A stretch of DNA of 64,000 nt from Vombatus ursinus (taxonomy: Eukaryota > Chordata > Mammalia > Diprotodontia > Vombatidae): positions 13,185,285 to 13,249,284 of the forward strand of contig NW_020954630.1 of the NCBI RefSeq assembly GCF_900497805.2. Reading direction: 5' to 3'. This document shows, one piece after another, positions 21,691 to 32,889 of this stretch (positions are counted from its first letter, which is position 1; each line of letters opens with the position of its first letter). A program made the translations under genes and the position numbers. The notes beneath the pieces were generated by a model. That model did no database searches, had not been told where the DNA came from, and saw only the letters and a list, made by a program, of their open reading frames with translations.

Positions 21691-22368
21691 TTCGAGCCTC
21701 GGCAGAAGCGCGGGGTTCCCCCGTCCTCGGAGGCAGCAGCCGCCGAGCACCAGCGGCGGGCCCTAATTAGAGCCCCCCACCCCCACCCCGCTCAGAGGCG
21801 TCCGCAGCTGGAGGACCCCCTCCCCCCGCCCAAGCCCTCCCAGGACTCAAGGACCAGAACGTTACATGAGCTCCCGAAGCGCTGCGCTCCGCCGGCCAGG
21901 GCCAGGGGGCCGGGCACTCAACTTCTCGGAGGGGCGGACGGGAAGCGCCCGAGGGGAGGGGAGGGGAGGGCACGGCCCGCCGCACTGCAGGTCTGGGAGA
22001 AGCTGACACAGCGCGGACTCGGCCGGCCGCCGCCCCCGGGGGCCCGGAGGGAGAGCGCCCCGGAACGTCGGCGGCCACATGGCTTCCCGGCCCCGGGGGT
22101 TCCCGGGGGCTGGAACCATGGTTAGGGCCCAAACACAGACGCACTCCGGGGGGGTCCGGTTCCCCGCGACTCGGTACTCCCGGGGATGCAGGGAAAGTCG
22201 GGGATCCGGGTGCGAGGGTCGCGGAGTACTAGCGGGGGAGTGTGGTGAAGGGGCAGGGGCCGCCGCACGCCCCTGGGCCCGGCCCCGGGGGACCCGTTCA
22301 CCCAAGGGAACCGCCCGCAAAACCAAGCAGCCGGCCCGACCGGGGCCCAGAGAGCAGCCTCCGGCGGG

Positions 22369-22379
22369 AAGATGGCGGC
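22369..22379 (+). promoter_or_regulatory. YY1-type motif AAGATGGCGGC
   Basis: Exact match to the AAGATGGCGGC element, which in mammalian promoters usually lies just downstream of a transcription start, often overlapping the start codon. In plus orientation it would suggest a rightward start near 22,350. The ATG inside it opens only a 16-codon frame (MAAPVTGARRAAAGPS). Confidence 0.55.
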
Positions 22380-22576
22380 TCCGGTGACAGGAGCGAGACG
22401 GGCGGCGGCGGGTCCGAGCTAGAGGAGGGCAGGTCCCCACCCTGGCCCCGGGGGCTCCCGGCCCACCCCACCCCCCCGCCCGGCCCCGGGGCAGCCCCGA
22501 CAGAAGGAGGAGACATACGCGAACTCCCGCGTCGGAAAGGAGAGAGCGCCGAAAAGCTCTCGGGCTCGGCTCTCAC

Positions 22577-22900
22577 CTGTCACAGCCGCCGCCGCTCCAG
22601 CTCCGGATCCGGCTCGGGCTGCTACTGCCGCCGCCGCCGCCGCCGCCGCCGCTGCTCCTGCGAATACCGCCGCCGCCGCCCGACCCCGGCCACGGGCGCC
22701 TCCGCCGCAGCCCCGGCTGCTCCCAGCGACCGCACCACACGCGGGGACCCGGTTGGGGGGAGGAGAGGGGAAGGGAAGGGGGAAGGAAGAGGCGGAGCGG
22801 GCGGGCGCCGGGAAGGAGGGGGAGGGTGGGGTGGGGAGCGGCGCGGGCTGGGCGGCTGCAGCGGCGGCGGCGGCGACAGCGGACGCTTCCCCTTTCAGGC
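22577..22900 (-). other. Probable non-coding first exon with splice donor
   Basis: On the minus strand the sequence CTGTGACAG|GTGAGAGCC is a near-perfect splice donor with the last exon base at 22,577. The upstream 300 bases are GC-rich with GGC repeats and no convincing start codon, so the exon is more likely 5' UTR than coding, although a frame rich in Ala/Gly runs through it. The transcription start is not determined; the right limit given is a guess bounded by the ETS pair. The acceptor exon lies to the left and was not found. Confidence 0.5.
22627..22653. repeat. (CCG)n trinucleotide repeat
   Basis: About eight pure CCG units, followed after 'ctgctcctgcgaata' by five more at 22,667-22,681. 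On the minus strand this is GGC in the candidate first exon, a typical 5' UTR repeat type that is often length-variable. Confidence 0.95.
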
Positions 22901-22974
22901 CCGAAAATGTCTCAACCTCGAGACTCCAAATCTCCAACGCTCCTTCCCGTTCGCATGAGAACCCACAGCCCCCC

Positions 22975-22997
22975 ACTTCCGGGACCCGGGCGGAAGT
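22975..22997. promoter_or_regulatory. Inverted pair of ETS motifs
   Basis: ACTTCCGGG and GCGGAAGT face each other within 23 bases, forming a near-palindrome. Paired GABP/ETS sites are common at divergent housekeeping promoters. The pair lies between the minus-strand donor exon and the plus-strand start at 23,441. Confidence 0.6.
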
Positions 22998-23107
22998 CCC
23001 TCCCACTTTCCCTTCCCCACTCCTCCTTTCGAATTTACCCACCCAGACCCAGAGACTGGCGGTCTCGGAAGCCGGGAGAGCCTCACGTCAAGCGCGAGGC
23101 GGCTCGC

Positions 23108-23370
23108 CCATTGGAGGACCTGCTCTCCCTCCCTTCCCCGCCCCCTCCCCACAGCCGAGTCCATTCTGGTACTCCGCGCGCACCCCCAGGCCGGCGCTTC
23201 TGATTGGAGCAGGTCCGCATGCCGCCGACGAGCGGCCCCTAAGGCTAGCGGCGAATTAGTTGCTGAGTCCCACCCCGTCCCCCCACCGGGGCTGATCTGC
23301 TTTCCACTAGCCGCGCCTCCCCTCCCCCGCACCGTCCTCTCCGCGCGTCTGCTGGCGCGGCGCGCACGTG
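23108..23370 (+). promoter_or_regulatory. CCAAT, GC-box and E-box cluster
   Basis: Two inverted CCAAT boxes (ATTGG at 23,110-23,114 and 23,203-23,207), a GC box (CCCCGCCCCC at 23,136-23,145) and an E-box CACGTG at 23,365-23,370, all upstream of the ATG at 23,441. The arrangement suits a TATA-less promoter driving rightward transcription. Confidence 0.55.
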
Positions 23371-23440
23371 GCGGCTGGTAGCCACTCTAGGCTCTCGTAG
23401 CGACCGTTGCGGGGGCTGGAAGGCTTCGGCGGCGACGGCG

Positions 23441-23959
23441 ATGGCTGCAGCTGCGGCTGGGAGGGAAACTTCCTCCGGTGACGGCTGGCCCCGTTTCTTA
23501 GGAAAAGAGGAAGCCGGCGTCATGGGCAACCCCAAGTTCGAGACCACCCTAGCGGCCGACCGGAAACAGAAAGCGCTGGCCCCGGTGGTTTCCCCCGCGG
23601 TCTCGACACGTTTAAAAACTCTTGAAGTAGCGGGGCGGACTCCGCGTGCTGGCCCGGCTGGTCCGGACACAATCTGTGCCCCCTGGATCGGCCAGCAGGG
23701 CTGGGGGCCCCGAAGACGGGAGAGGCAGCCGAAGAAGACGGCAGCTCTTCTGGACCCCTGCCAGGCCGCTTTTCACCGAGGAGGAGCCGGGAAGCGTACG
23801 CACCCCGGCGGGGGAGGGGGTCTGCAGCCGGCCAGAAGTCCTGTGGAGGCAACCTGGGGCGGCCCTGGGGGAAACGCGTTTTCTATGGCCCAAGCGCTCG
23901 GCCCTGGCTTGGCCCCTTTGCGGTTTGCGCAGCCCAGCCAATTTGTTCCTGGTTCCTAA
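23441..23959 (+). CDS. Candidate first coding exon, unknown protein
   Basis: The ATG at 23,441 has good context (GGCGATGGC, G at -3 and +4) and begins MAAAAAGRETSSGDGWPRFL, followed by a charged stretch to about residue 48 (NPKFETTLAADRKQKALAP). The first ~50 residues look protein-like; the rest of the 172-codon frame is the Gly/Pro/Arg-rich mixture expected of random GC-rich DNA. If real, the exon probably ends well before 23,959, but the possible donors (for example CTTGAA|GTAGCG near 23,625 or CCAGG|GTAAAG near 23,994) are mediocre. No continuation exon was found to the right within the window. I do not recognise the protein; it may equally be a non-coding first exon. Confidence 0.3.
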   Translation: MAAAAAGRETSSGDGWPRFLGKEEAGVMGNPKFETTLAADRKQKALAPVVSPAVSTRLKTLEVAGRTPRAGPAGPDTICAPWIGQQGWGPRRRERQPKKTAALLDPCQAAFHRGGAGKRTHPGGGGGLQPARSPVEATWGGPGGNAFSMAQALGPGLAPLRFAQPSQFVPGS

Positions 23960-24059
23960 GCGTGGTTGCTTTGCACGCTGAGGAGGTTCCAGGGTAAAGA
24001 ATTGTCCTCTCTGAGGTCTGACCGCTCGGTTACCTAGGATTCCTTTGCAAGTGAGCGGA

Positions 24060-25960
24060 CATGCATTCCTTCTTTCGGCCACCCAGCCACGGCTTAGTTT
24101 TTTGCGACTCAAGTAGACCCCAGAAACAATTAGGCCCTCATCTCTTAATGCCTGCGAAATCTGTAGGCCAGTCTGCTGATAAAATAATTCCCTTTATACA
24201 GCCATATAATCTCTCTCCATCTTGTTAATCCAGTATTTCTGAACCAGGTTGTGAATCGGAAGAGACTGAGAAGTTGGAAGGGAATTACATAGAATGCTGT
24301 TGGGCTCAGAACAGCTGTTTGCTATTGACTCTATAAGCAGTTCTTTAAAACTATGCCTATTATTCTCCCTCGATAACCCTTTTATACTGAATTGTCAGTT
24401 CCTGCTTATCCCTCTGCCCTGGACCTAAACACCTCATTGCCTCTCTGCCTCTCCAGACCCCCAGTTACCTGTTCCCAAAAGAAAGTTGTCATATGGCTCT
24501 TCCCTTCCCAAGAAGCCGAGGAGTCTGCCACAATTTCTTCCGTTTTGGAGCAGTAATGTGATACAAGGGGTGGAGCACTCTAAACTCACCTAAAATGAAA
24601 AAGTTAGAGACTCGCTCTAGGGAATTCGAACACATCTTCAGCGGAGTCCCCTTGCTCTCAAACACAGCATATCCAATGGTTTTCCAGAGAAGCAAAATTT
24701 CTTAAAAAGGCAAGTATGTTCGGTTTCCTAGTTTAGGCTTTACACCTGGTTTCCTTATTGTTCGTTGCAGTATTTTTATGGAGCAGTCTAAGGACTTGAG
24801 ACATACAGTTTTAGACCGTGGCAGTGGAAAGGATTTTACGAACCGTCTAATTCATCCTTATTTTACAGTTAAGGAAACTGAAGCCTAGAGAGGTGAAGGG
24901 CTCCGGATCAGCTACGGCTTCCGTCCACCAATCTTTTTATGACACTAAGGCGTTCTACAAAAAAGTTTGTTCCCTCTGAAAAAAAACTAGATCTCGAAGA
25001 TTCCTTTTCAACCACACTTGTGAATCTTCGGAATACAGTTCTGAAACCCCTATTTCACATTTTAACAATCCTACTAATCCTTAGAAGATAAAGCTTTTAG
25101 ACCTTGTCCTTGGGCTTGCTCGAGCGCTTGTTGAATTGAACTGTGTAAAGGGTCACCGTTGTAATCATCACAGGCCTTGGCCAAAAAAAATTTAGATTAA
25201 GTTATGCATTCCTTTTGATTCTTTTCAACTATAAAGAGTAGTCTTGATTTTGATAACTGTTAGAAGAGGAAAAGCATATTCACAAAAATAACATTACTAG
25301 ACGGCAATGATGAAGGATTGAAACTTCTGAAAAGAGTTTGCCAGTCTTACTGCCCTGCCCAAGTGTCCCTGCTTTGGTTGCCTCTACTTTTAGCCTGTCA
25401 AATTGTAAACCAGGGCAAACTACCTGATAGCTTACTCTTTATACAAAACTCTGTGTATTGATACTGTTAAAATTTCAGCTTCAGGTCCTAAACAGGTAAA
25501 TTTTTTAACCTTTTTATCTTCTACAAAGGCATTACTACAGAGGAGTTAATGGGCAGGTGAGTGGTCAAAAGGCAAGTCTAGTCATCCAACTAACGAGTAG
25601 TTTTTCAGATAGGTATTACCTCTTTCAAAAAATTTTAAAACACAAATAATCAAGACCAAAGTATTAAAATATTTTTTGTTTCCTAAGAACACAATACTAA
25701 CTACACAATAAATACACTGTCACGTCCTGCACAGAGAGATGGGGTCAGTGGTATATTTTTAGCATCAGGCTTTTCTTTGTAGGAGTGCTTTGACAATATT
25801 GCTACCACCCAGAACTTTCTCTGATAAGAGGTACATTATTTTCTCTTCCCTAACATCTCCCATGTTTATATTGCATTTTCTCTCTTGCCTTATCCCATAC
25901 CTTGGGAAATTCATTGGGAGGGCATTATCCCCATTACTCAGAAATTTTTGCTGGCAGAAC
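24060..25960. other. Unassigned sequence right of the CpG island
   Basis: Composition returns to AT-rich. A degraded MIR-type antisense piece lies at about 24,815-24,910 ('ttattttacagttaaggaaa', 'agcctagagaggtgaaggg'). No other repeat, exon or RNA gene was recognised. Confidence 0.5.
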
Positions 25961-25964
25961 TAGT

Positions 25965-26240
25965 CAATGGTCAAAAAACATTAAGTGCCTACTAGGTACT
26001 AGACACTGTGCTAAGCACTGGAGATTCAAAAATAAAAAAAGACAGTCTGCCCTCAAGAAGCATGCAATCTAATAGAATACAACACACAAAAGGAAGCTGA
26101 AAGAGGGGATGAGAAGGTACCCAACATGGGGCATGGTAGCAAAGTCCCAAGGTAATGCAGCCTGGTGAGAAAGAAGAGTGAAGCGAAGTCTCTCCTTACC
26201 ATGAGATTTCAAATTCATGGCCCCACCCCTACACTCAGAG
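25965..26240 (-). mobile_element. L2 LINE 3' end, antisense
   Basis: 'acattaagtgcctactaggt', 'agacactgtgctaagcactg' and 'tgccctcaagaagcatgcaa' are the reverse complement of the L2 3' UTR. The part after 26,085 is a less familiar extension. Confidence 0.75.
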
Positions 26241-26564
26241 AGGCAGCAAAGCGGCTCTGGTTTCGACAAGTAACTCACTGTGTTAGAATTACGTAGAGAT
26301 ATACTAACTGTAGTGACAGGCTTCATCACAATTCAAGATTAAAAAAAATTACTTGCATTTATGTATCATTGTATACCTTTCACATACCTTTATAACTATT
26401 ATTTTAGTAATGTATGTTTTGCAAGGACCTAAGCATAGAGTTGATTTGGCATAGGAACCAGGCAATCCCTGAACATAGGAGGAAATCGGCTTCTTTTGAG
26501 GTAATGGGATGTATCATTTGAAGCAAGGGAGAGTCTCCTTTAAGGACCTACTGTGATGTCTCAT

Positions 26565-26809
26565 GGGGGCAGCTAGGTGACCCAATGGACAAGGTGCCCC
26601 ACCTGGAGTCAGGAAGATTCATCTTCCCAGTGTCCAAATCTGGCCTTAGACACAAGCTTTGTGACCCTAGGGAAAGCACCTCAGTTTCCTCATCTGGAAA
26701 ATAGAATTGGAGAAGGAAATGGCAAATCACTCCATTACCTTTGTCAAGAAAACCCCAAATGAGACCTCAAAGAGTTGAGCACAACAACGAAGGCAATTGA
26801 ACAACTATA
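26565..26809 (+). mobile_element. RTE-tailed tRNA-type SINE, sense
   Basis: Head GGGGGCAGCTAGGTGACCC, then 'cagtttcctcatctggaaaa', 'ggagaaggaaatggcaaatc' and the RTE-like end 'gacctcaaagagttgagcac'. Short flanking repeat ATGTCTC at 26,556-26,562 and 26,810-26,816. Confidence 0.88.
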
Positions 26810-26819
26810 ATGTCTCTTA

Positions 26820-27700
26820 AGATGGTGTGACAGTGACCCTGGAATCTCCAAGGCTAAACTACAGACCACAGACTTCCAAACCTGGCAAAGTTTCATATAT
26901 CCACCTAATGATGTCTGTTGTTGGAGCACCAACCTAGTTAAATTCAAGGCTAATCATCAAATTTGCCCTGTGGCCAATCACTATTAGAATTTATAAATCA
27001 TGGATTTTTTTTACTACATTTCTTTTACTACATTTCATTTTACTACATTTCTTTAAGACAATCCACTAAGGCATAGTGGAATTGGAATCTTCTTTGGTGG
27101 AAAAATACCCAAACCTGTGAAATTGTAGATTTCACACTGAAGAATTGTAGATGAAATGTAAGAAAATACAACATAAATAGGAAGGTGATTTTGGATCTAG
27201 TGAAATCAAACACAAAATATGTTAGAACAAATGAGATACTACACTACATATTGTAGAATCTCATCACAGAAACTTATGCAAATATTTAACCTTTTACTTT
27301 TAGTATTACAGAGTGTCATTTGTACAGTTACATGTTTCTGGGTCTCTTTTTGCCCCAGTTCATTTTCTGTGATATAATGTTACAGAGTAGGAATTATTCT
27401 AGTAGTGACTATTTTGGTATTATACTGTATGTGCGTGTTGTAACATATAATCATTAAGACACCCCATTTAGATCTCTTCTAATATTAAAATCAAGTCAAA
27501 CAGTTCATTTCAGTACAGGTACCTATGTGCCTAGCACTGTTTTTCAGAGCTTCTTCAAAATGAAGTTAAAACAGCTGTTTTTACCTTATGGAGAGGAGTA
27601 AAGTGGATGGTTTTTATCGCATTAGGCATTGGACCCAAATCATCCTTAACAACAGACCAAGGCCATAGAGTGTGGTTAAACAATATCAAAACTACATAGT
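26820..27700. other. Unassigned sequence with a small tandem repeat
   Basis: Nothing recognised except three tandem copies of a 15-16 base unit TTTACTACATTTCTTT at 27,008-27,053. Confidence 0.5.
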
Positions 27701-27702
27701 AT

Positions 27703-27851
27703 TGGGGCAGCTAGGTGGTACAGTGGATAGAGCACTAGCCTTAAGTCAGGAGGACCTGAGTTCAAATGCAGCCTCAGACACATAACACTTACTAGCTGTG
27801 TGATTCTAGGCAAGTCACTTAACCCCAATTGCCTCATATAAAAAAAAAAAC
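27703..27851 (+). mobile_element. tRNA-type SINE, sense
   Basis: Head TGGGGCAGCTAGGTGG and poly(A) tail. Target-site duplication AAACTACATAGTAT at 27,689-27,702 and 27,852-27,865. One of the cleanest copies in the window. Confidence 0.96.
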
Positions 27852-27865
27852 AAACTACATAGTAT

Positions 27866-29605
27866 GCCCCAAAAGTCCTACTGCAGTTTTAAGACTAGTG
27901 TTAAACTACATAAGAACTTTTAGAACACCCTGTATTGGGTGAAGCTCTCATACTGTTAGGTTTAATAGCTAAAAAAAAATACATATATGAACAGTATGTT
28001 AATTATATATTCTGTGACAACACCTAGAATGGCTAACAAAGGGAAGGGGTTTAGGTTGTAAATCATATACTTATAGAAATTGTCTAGTCCAGCCCTCTCA
28101 GGTGACGAAAACAGGTGGAGAGATGAAAAGTATGTTGCCCGTGGTAACTCAGATTGTAGCCCTCAAAGCAGGGTTGTAAATCCAAGTATGATGACACACA
28201 TTCCAATATACCATTGCTGTTGCTCCCACTACACAATCCTGTATTGAAAAACCGTCATGCCTTTCCTTTCAAAAGGGAGATAAATTCAGAGCCAAGTTCA
28301 AGTCATTTAAGGAATAGAGAATGTAGTTCACCAGGGGTGAAAAGCAACAGAAGAAAGAGGCCTCAGAAAAACCAGAGGAACAAGGCAGTTAGAGTAAATC
28401 CATCTTTAGCCCCACCCCGAGAAGCTGTTAACTCCTGGGTCACCCGCAATAGACCAGCAAATGAAATTATTCCATTTTGTATTACACATTATGACACCTA
28501 TAGAAATGAGATAATTTAGAGGTGAAGTCATTGGAAGCCTTCCCCAAGGAGGCTTTGTTTTTAAAGGTACAGAAAGATTCCTTTCTCTTTGGCTTCTCAG
28601 CTACTACTTTCTCCATTCATTTCTTTACTCTCTCAGATTTATGGTGACAGCACTAAAGTAAGTTCAAACCAAGGTATAGACTTTACCTAGGGACCTGAAG
28701 AACTTGCCATTATCATTTACCTGCCTCTTAAGTGTCTAGGTGAATTATATATTTTACCGAGTGTTTTATTTGGCACCAAAGGTACAGAAGATAATATTAA
28801 GAACATAAACAATTCAGTATAAGCTCTGTTAACTCAGAACAGAACAACAAAACAGTCAAACACCAGACAGACTAACCTGATTTAGTAATCAAGGATAAAA
28901 TAGCTCATTTTAAGCAAATAACAAGGAACCTATTAGGCCAAGAAAGGGAGACACAAATAACAATGGGCCTTTGTTGTACACATTAGCTATAGCCACAATC
29001 AAAGAACTGGCTACTTATATATTACATGACAGGAGAAAAGTATTAATGAAAGTATTATAATGACCTTTTCAGCCACGCTAATGCTTATGGAGGCTAACAG
29101 CATTTGCAATGTCATCTTTAAATGTGATCATAGCAAATATTAGACATGTATTACCCATCTATTCATAGTTTATCCATAGAGTGTTTTCAGTATCCATATT
29201 ATTTTCAATAACCATTCCTTAGCAACAAATCTTATTTCAGGATTGCTGACTAACTCTCTGTACAGCATATCCAAAACATTTTTGAGTGATAGTTAATGAT
29301 GCTTTACACCAAATCTTTGTGAGTCTGTTCTGGTCATTTAAAATTAGAAGTAAGACGGCAAGCATGTTGGCAGAAATATTTACATTTGTTTTTAAAATTG
29401 TCTTGAATCCCTGAAATGCTATAGAAATGGGATTATATAATTATGTTACATGTATGAAGAGTTTAAAAACAACCTGAGGATCTAGAAATGTACTATATTA
29501 ATAAGCTAAGACTTTTAGGATTTAATGACATAGGCTTGAAAACAGACTGAATTCTTGGATGGGAAAAGATGAGAGCTTAACATAGTGATGGCACTGTTAC
29601 TGGTG
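27866..29605. other. Unassigned sequence
   Basis: A degraded repeat near 28,070-28,215 ('tctagtccagccctctcagg') resembles the tail of old CR1/L3-like or MIR elements. The 101-codon plus frame at 28,214-28,519 is basic and featureless, with no start or splice support. The rest is not recognised. Confidence 0.45.
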
Positions 29606-29607
29606 TC

Positions 29608-29728
29608 ACAGTAGGATGGAGCTCTAGGAATAGAGTCAAGAAGACCTAAGTTCAATTATGGCCTTAGAAATTTACTAGCTTTGTGACCCTGAGGAAGTCA
29701 CTTAACCTTTATTTGCCTCAATTTCCTC
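29608..29728 (+). mobile_element. tRNA-type/CORE-SINE, sense, diverged
   Basis: 'ggaatagagtcaagaagacc', 'taagttcaattatggcctta', 'tagctttgtgaccctgagga' and 'cctcaatttcctcaact' follow SINE order without a poly(A) tail. Confidence 0.65.
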
Positions 29729-29827
29729 AACTTGGCCCACACTAATATCTCCAGGAGAAGCATTATAGTGAGAACTGGTCTTGGAGTGAGCAAAACCTAG
29801 ACTCAAGCCTTGTCTTTGACATGTACT

Positions 29828-31590
29828 ATCAATCAAAAAGCATTAAACACCTACAATTTGCACTCTTCTAAGCATTTAGGACATGAGGACAACAATCAAA
29901 TAGTCACTGCCTTCCAGGAGCTTACCCAACAAGCTTATCAGAAAAAAAAAAAACCAAAAAACTAGGCAATTTAGGGACCAGGTGCTAGCAATCAGGACTG
30001 ATTGATCAGGAAACACTTCATGAACTAAGTGGATCTCCCTGGGCTTTGAGGGAACCTAGGGATTCTGGAAGGTGGATCCAGAGAGGGAGTACACTCCATG
30101 CACTGGGCACGAAGGTAGAAAGGGAATATTGTGAGAAGCCATACGAAAGCTCTATCGGCAGAACTATAGAGCATGTGAAGGGTAGTAATGTATAATAAGC
30201 CTGGAAATCTGGGAGGAATTGTACAGGACTCTGTCAAAGGATTCTGTCATTAGAGGAGTTTGCATTTGATCCTGGAGGTGTAGGGAGCTACTGTGTTTAT
30301 TGAGCAGAAGAAAGGAATGATATAGCGTAGGAATATCACTTTGGCTGCTCTGTGGAAGATGAATTGGGGAGGGAAGAAACTTTGAGGCAGAAGCCAGTCG
30401 GGCTATTACAGTAGTCAAGCATAGAGGTCAAGTGGTGAATTTTACCTGACCTAGGGTGGTGGTATGTGAGTGGATAGGAGGGGATAGTTGTGAGATATTA
30501 TTGTGATAGTATAGATAGAATTGAGCAACTTATTGTATGTGTGGGGGGAGGGAGAATTAATTGAGGATTACTCCAAGATTATGACCATGAGTGACTAGAA
30601 GGCTGATTGTGCCCCCATAAGAAACAGATGTTTGGAAGAGAGTAGTTGCAGTAAGGAGGAAGAGGGAAACAATGAGTTCCTTTTTGGAAATGTTGCTTTT
30701 GATATAATAACGGATTACCCATTTGAAAAAGTCCAAAAGATAGTTGGTGATACAGAACTAGAGTTCAGTAGAAAAACTAGGACTGGATGTATAGATCTGG
30801 GAGTCATCTGCCTAGAGCTGGTCATTGAACTTTTGAGAGAGAGAGAATTTGAAGAGGACCCAATACAAATCTTTTGGGTGTACCTACAGTTTGGGGTTGA
30901 GGAGGTATTGAGAAAGAGCAGCCAGACAGATAAAAGGAGAACCAAGAGAGGCTGTCTTAAAAACTGACAGGGAAAAGAATATTTAGAAGGTTAAATGTGG
31001 TCAGAGAAGTCAAGAAAGATGAGGATCAAAAAAAGGACGCTGGATTTAGCAAATTATTGCTAACTTTGAAGGAGCAGCTTCATTTAAGTGTTGAGTTACA
31101 GAAGATTTAACAAGTGAATGAAAGAGGAAACTGAAGCAAGGAGACTGATCACCCTTTTCTAGGAGTTTGGCTGTGAAAGAGAGAAGAGATACATGACTTA
31201 AGGGAACGATAGATTCAAGTGAGGGTTGTATTTTTTTGGATTTTGTTTTTTGGTTTTGGTTTTAAAGGACAGGGGAGACTTTGGCCTGTTTGTAGACAGA
31301 AGGAAAGGAGCCAGTATATAAGAAAAGACTGAAGTTAGAGAAAGGAGATGATTACAAGGACGATCTGCCAGAATAAAAAGGGTTAAAAGTAGAGGAGTTA
31401 GCCTTGGTGTGAAAGAGACCAGAGTAAAGGAGGAAGGAATGGGGATGATATTAAAGAGTTTTGAAATACCAAGTAAAGGGTAAAGAAGCTTACTGTGAAT
31501 GGTCTCTTTCCTCAGTAAAATACAATTTGAGGTCCTCTGCAGTAAAGTTGAGGGAAGTGTAGGCAGCTAGGAGAGAAAAGAGAAGAGGTT
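29828..31590 (-). mobile_element. Long L2 LINE, antisense, includes reverse transcriptase
   Basis: A 1.76 kb L2 copy in reverse orientation. From left to right it runs from the 3' UTR ('ggaggtgtagggagctactg') to 'gctattacagtagtcaagca', 'ctgggagtcatctgcctaga', 'agtcaagaaagatgaggat' (reverse of the DLSAAFDTVDH-type RT motif) and 'cctgtttgtagacagaagg'. The plus-strand 111-codon frame at 30,632-30,967 and its minus partner are by-products of this element. It is truncated before the endonuclease region and its own frame is broken. Confidence 0.8.
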
Positions 31591-32032
31591 TGTAACTGCT
31601 ATTGTGATAACCTTGATCAAGTCATTAACCATTCAAGTCAAGCCAAGTCATTGCCGCCAGGCAATTCTCTAATGGAGACTTGATGAAGTCCTTGATCTTA
31701 GACCAAGAAAAAAAAACCCCAAAAAACAACCCCAAAACCAAAAAAACTCCTTTTTGATGGTTGCATTTTACAAGAGGTAATATATGCATGTATTTATCAT
31801 CTTATGTAATATATGGTAGATTAATGGCTGCATAAAGTATCTGAAAGTATATATTCAGTTGTATACTTTTGAACTGAATGCTTAGCACAAATATGTTCAC
31901 TTTTTTAATCACATTAAATCAAACTTTACTTTCCCACTAGAATTTCTTATTTAAAAAATATGTTGAGCCCTCATCTTCAGAGTATTTTAGTAGCCCTCAG
32001 TTCTCAGATCAACCATTGATAAGTTAATTATC

Positions 32033-32175
32033 TTTTTTTTGGGGGGGGTCTAGGCAATGGAGTTAAGAGACTTGCCCAGGATCACACAGCCAGTGAGTGT
32101 CAAGTGTATGAGGCCAGAATTGAACTCAGAGCCTCCTGACTCCAGGCTCTATCCACTGCACTGCCTAGCTGCCCT
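32033..32175 (-). mobile_element. tRNA-type SINE, antisense, with poly(G) and poly(C) runs
   Basis: From the tail side: T8 then G8, 'agagacttgcccaggatcac', 'aattgaactcagagcctcct' and head 'actgcctagctgccct', ending in a C13 run at 32,175-32,188. The homopolymer runs at both ends may be assembly-sensitive. Confidence 0.88.
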
Positions 32176-32454
32176 CCCCCCCCCCCCCCTTTTTTAAGAG
32201 TGAGGAAAGGGGAGTTATTTAAAGCTAGAAAACTACTTTGATTTTCTTTACATAATTTTAAATTTTATTTAGATGGGATAAGTAAATAATCAGAGGAAGA
32301 GTGAGAATAAATCTACTAAATGCCTAGCACAGTGTTATGCTTTCATTTGATATGGGTTAGTTTGGTATTGTGGATAGAGGGCTAGTCTGCATGAGGCTCT
32401 TAAATTCACTTAAATCAGTGAACTTCATAGGGCCCCAGACAACTTAGTAATCAA

Positions 32455-32860
32455 CCAGTTAATTATTAAGCACCCATTAAGTGGTAGTCTTAAGTTAAGA
32501 CCAGTGTTTACTAAAACCAAGGTAAAACTCCCTAACTTCAGGGAACTTGCATTCATTCTAATGGGAGAGAGAACACATTTGTACCTATAAAGGCACACAA
32601 AGTAGATACTAGGTATAAATAAGGGGAAGGGGAAAACCCAGCAAAGTGGACCAAGAAAGGCCTTCCAAAGAAAGTGGCTCTTGAGCCGAGTCTGAGGAAG
32701 ATCTTACCAATTATGGCAAAAGACAGTGCAAAGGCACCCAAAGGGCAGAGGGAGAATGGGAAGACCTGAAAAACCTGAAGCTAGTAAGCTGGGCCTGAAA
32801 TCATGTATACAATCTCTAGGAAAGTTGATGGAGGCTGGGTCATGAGGAGGTTTTAATTCC
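32455..32860 (-). mobile_element. L2 LINE 3' part, antisense
   Basis: 'gtaaaactccctaacttcag', 'gggaacttgcattcattcta', 'gtctgaggaagatcttacca', 'aagacagtgcaaaggcaccc' and 'gctgggcctgaaatcatg'. The order is that of the reversed L2 3' UTR and ORF end. Confidence 0.7.
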
Positions 32861-32889
32861 CAAACAAGTTTATATTAGTTCACAGACTT

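Larger units (their letters stand above)
21520..24060. promoter_or_regulatory. CpG island, probable divergent promoter
   Basis: The base composition changes abruptly from AT-rich to strongly GC-rich with frequent CpG over about 2.5 kb, the only such region in the window. It contains ETS, CCAAT, GC-box, E-box and YY1-type motifs, CCG repeats, a consensus splice donor on the minus strand and start codons in good context on both sides. Such islands normally mark housekeeping-type or divergent promoters. Many open frames on all strands here are a by-product of low stop-codon density and are not listed. Confidence 0.85.

Noticed and set aside
22079-23332. Many overlapping frames of 90-238 codons on both strands in the CpG island
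   Set aside because: GC-rich, CCG-repeat DNA has few stop codons; the products are Pro/Arg/Gly/Ala-rich, overlap one another and lack domains. Only two frames with extra support were kept as candidates.
30632-30967. 111-codon plus-strand frame beginning MEESSCSKEEEG
   Set aside because: It is the reverse strand of an L2 LINE, as shown by the L2 phrases on both sides.
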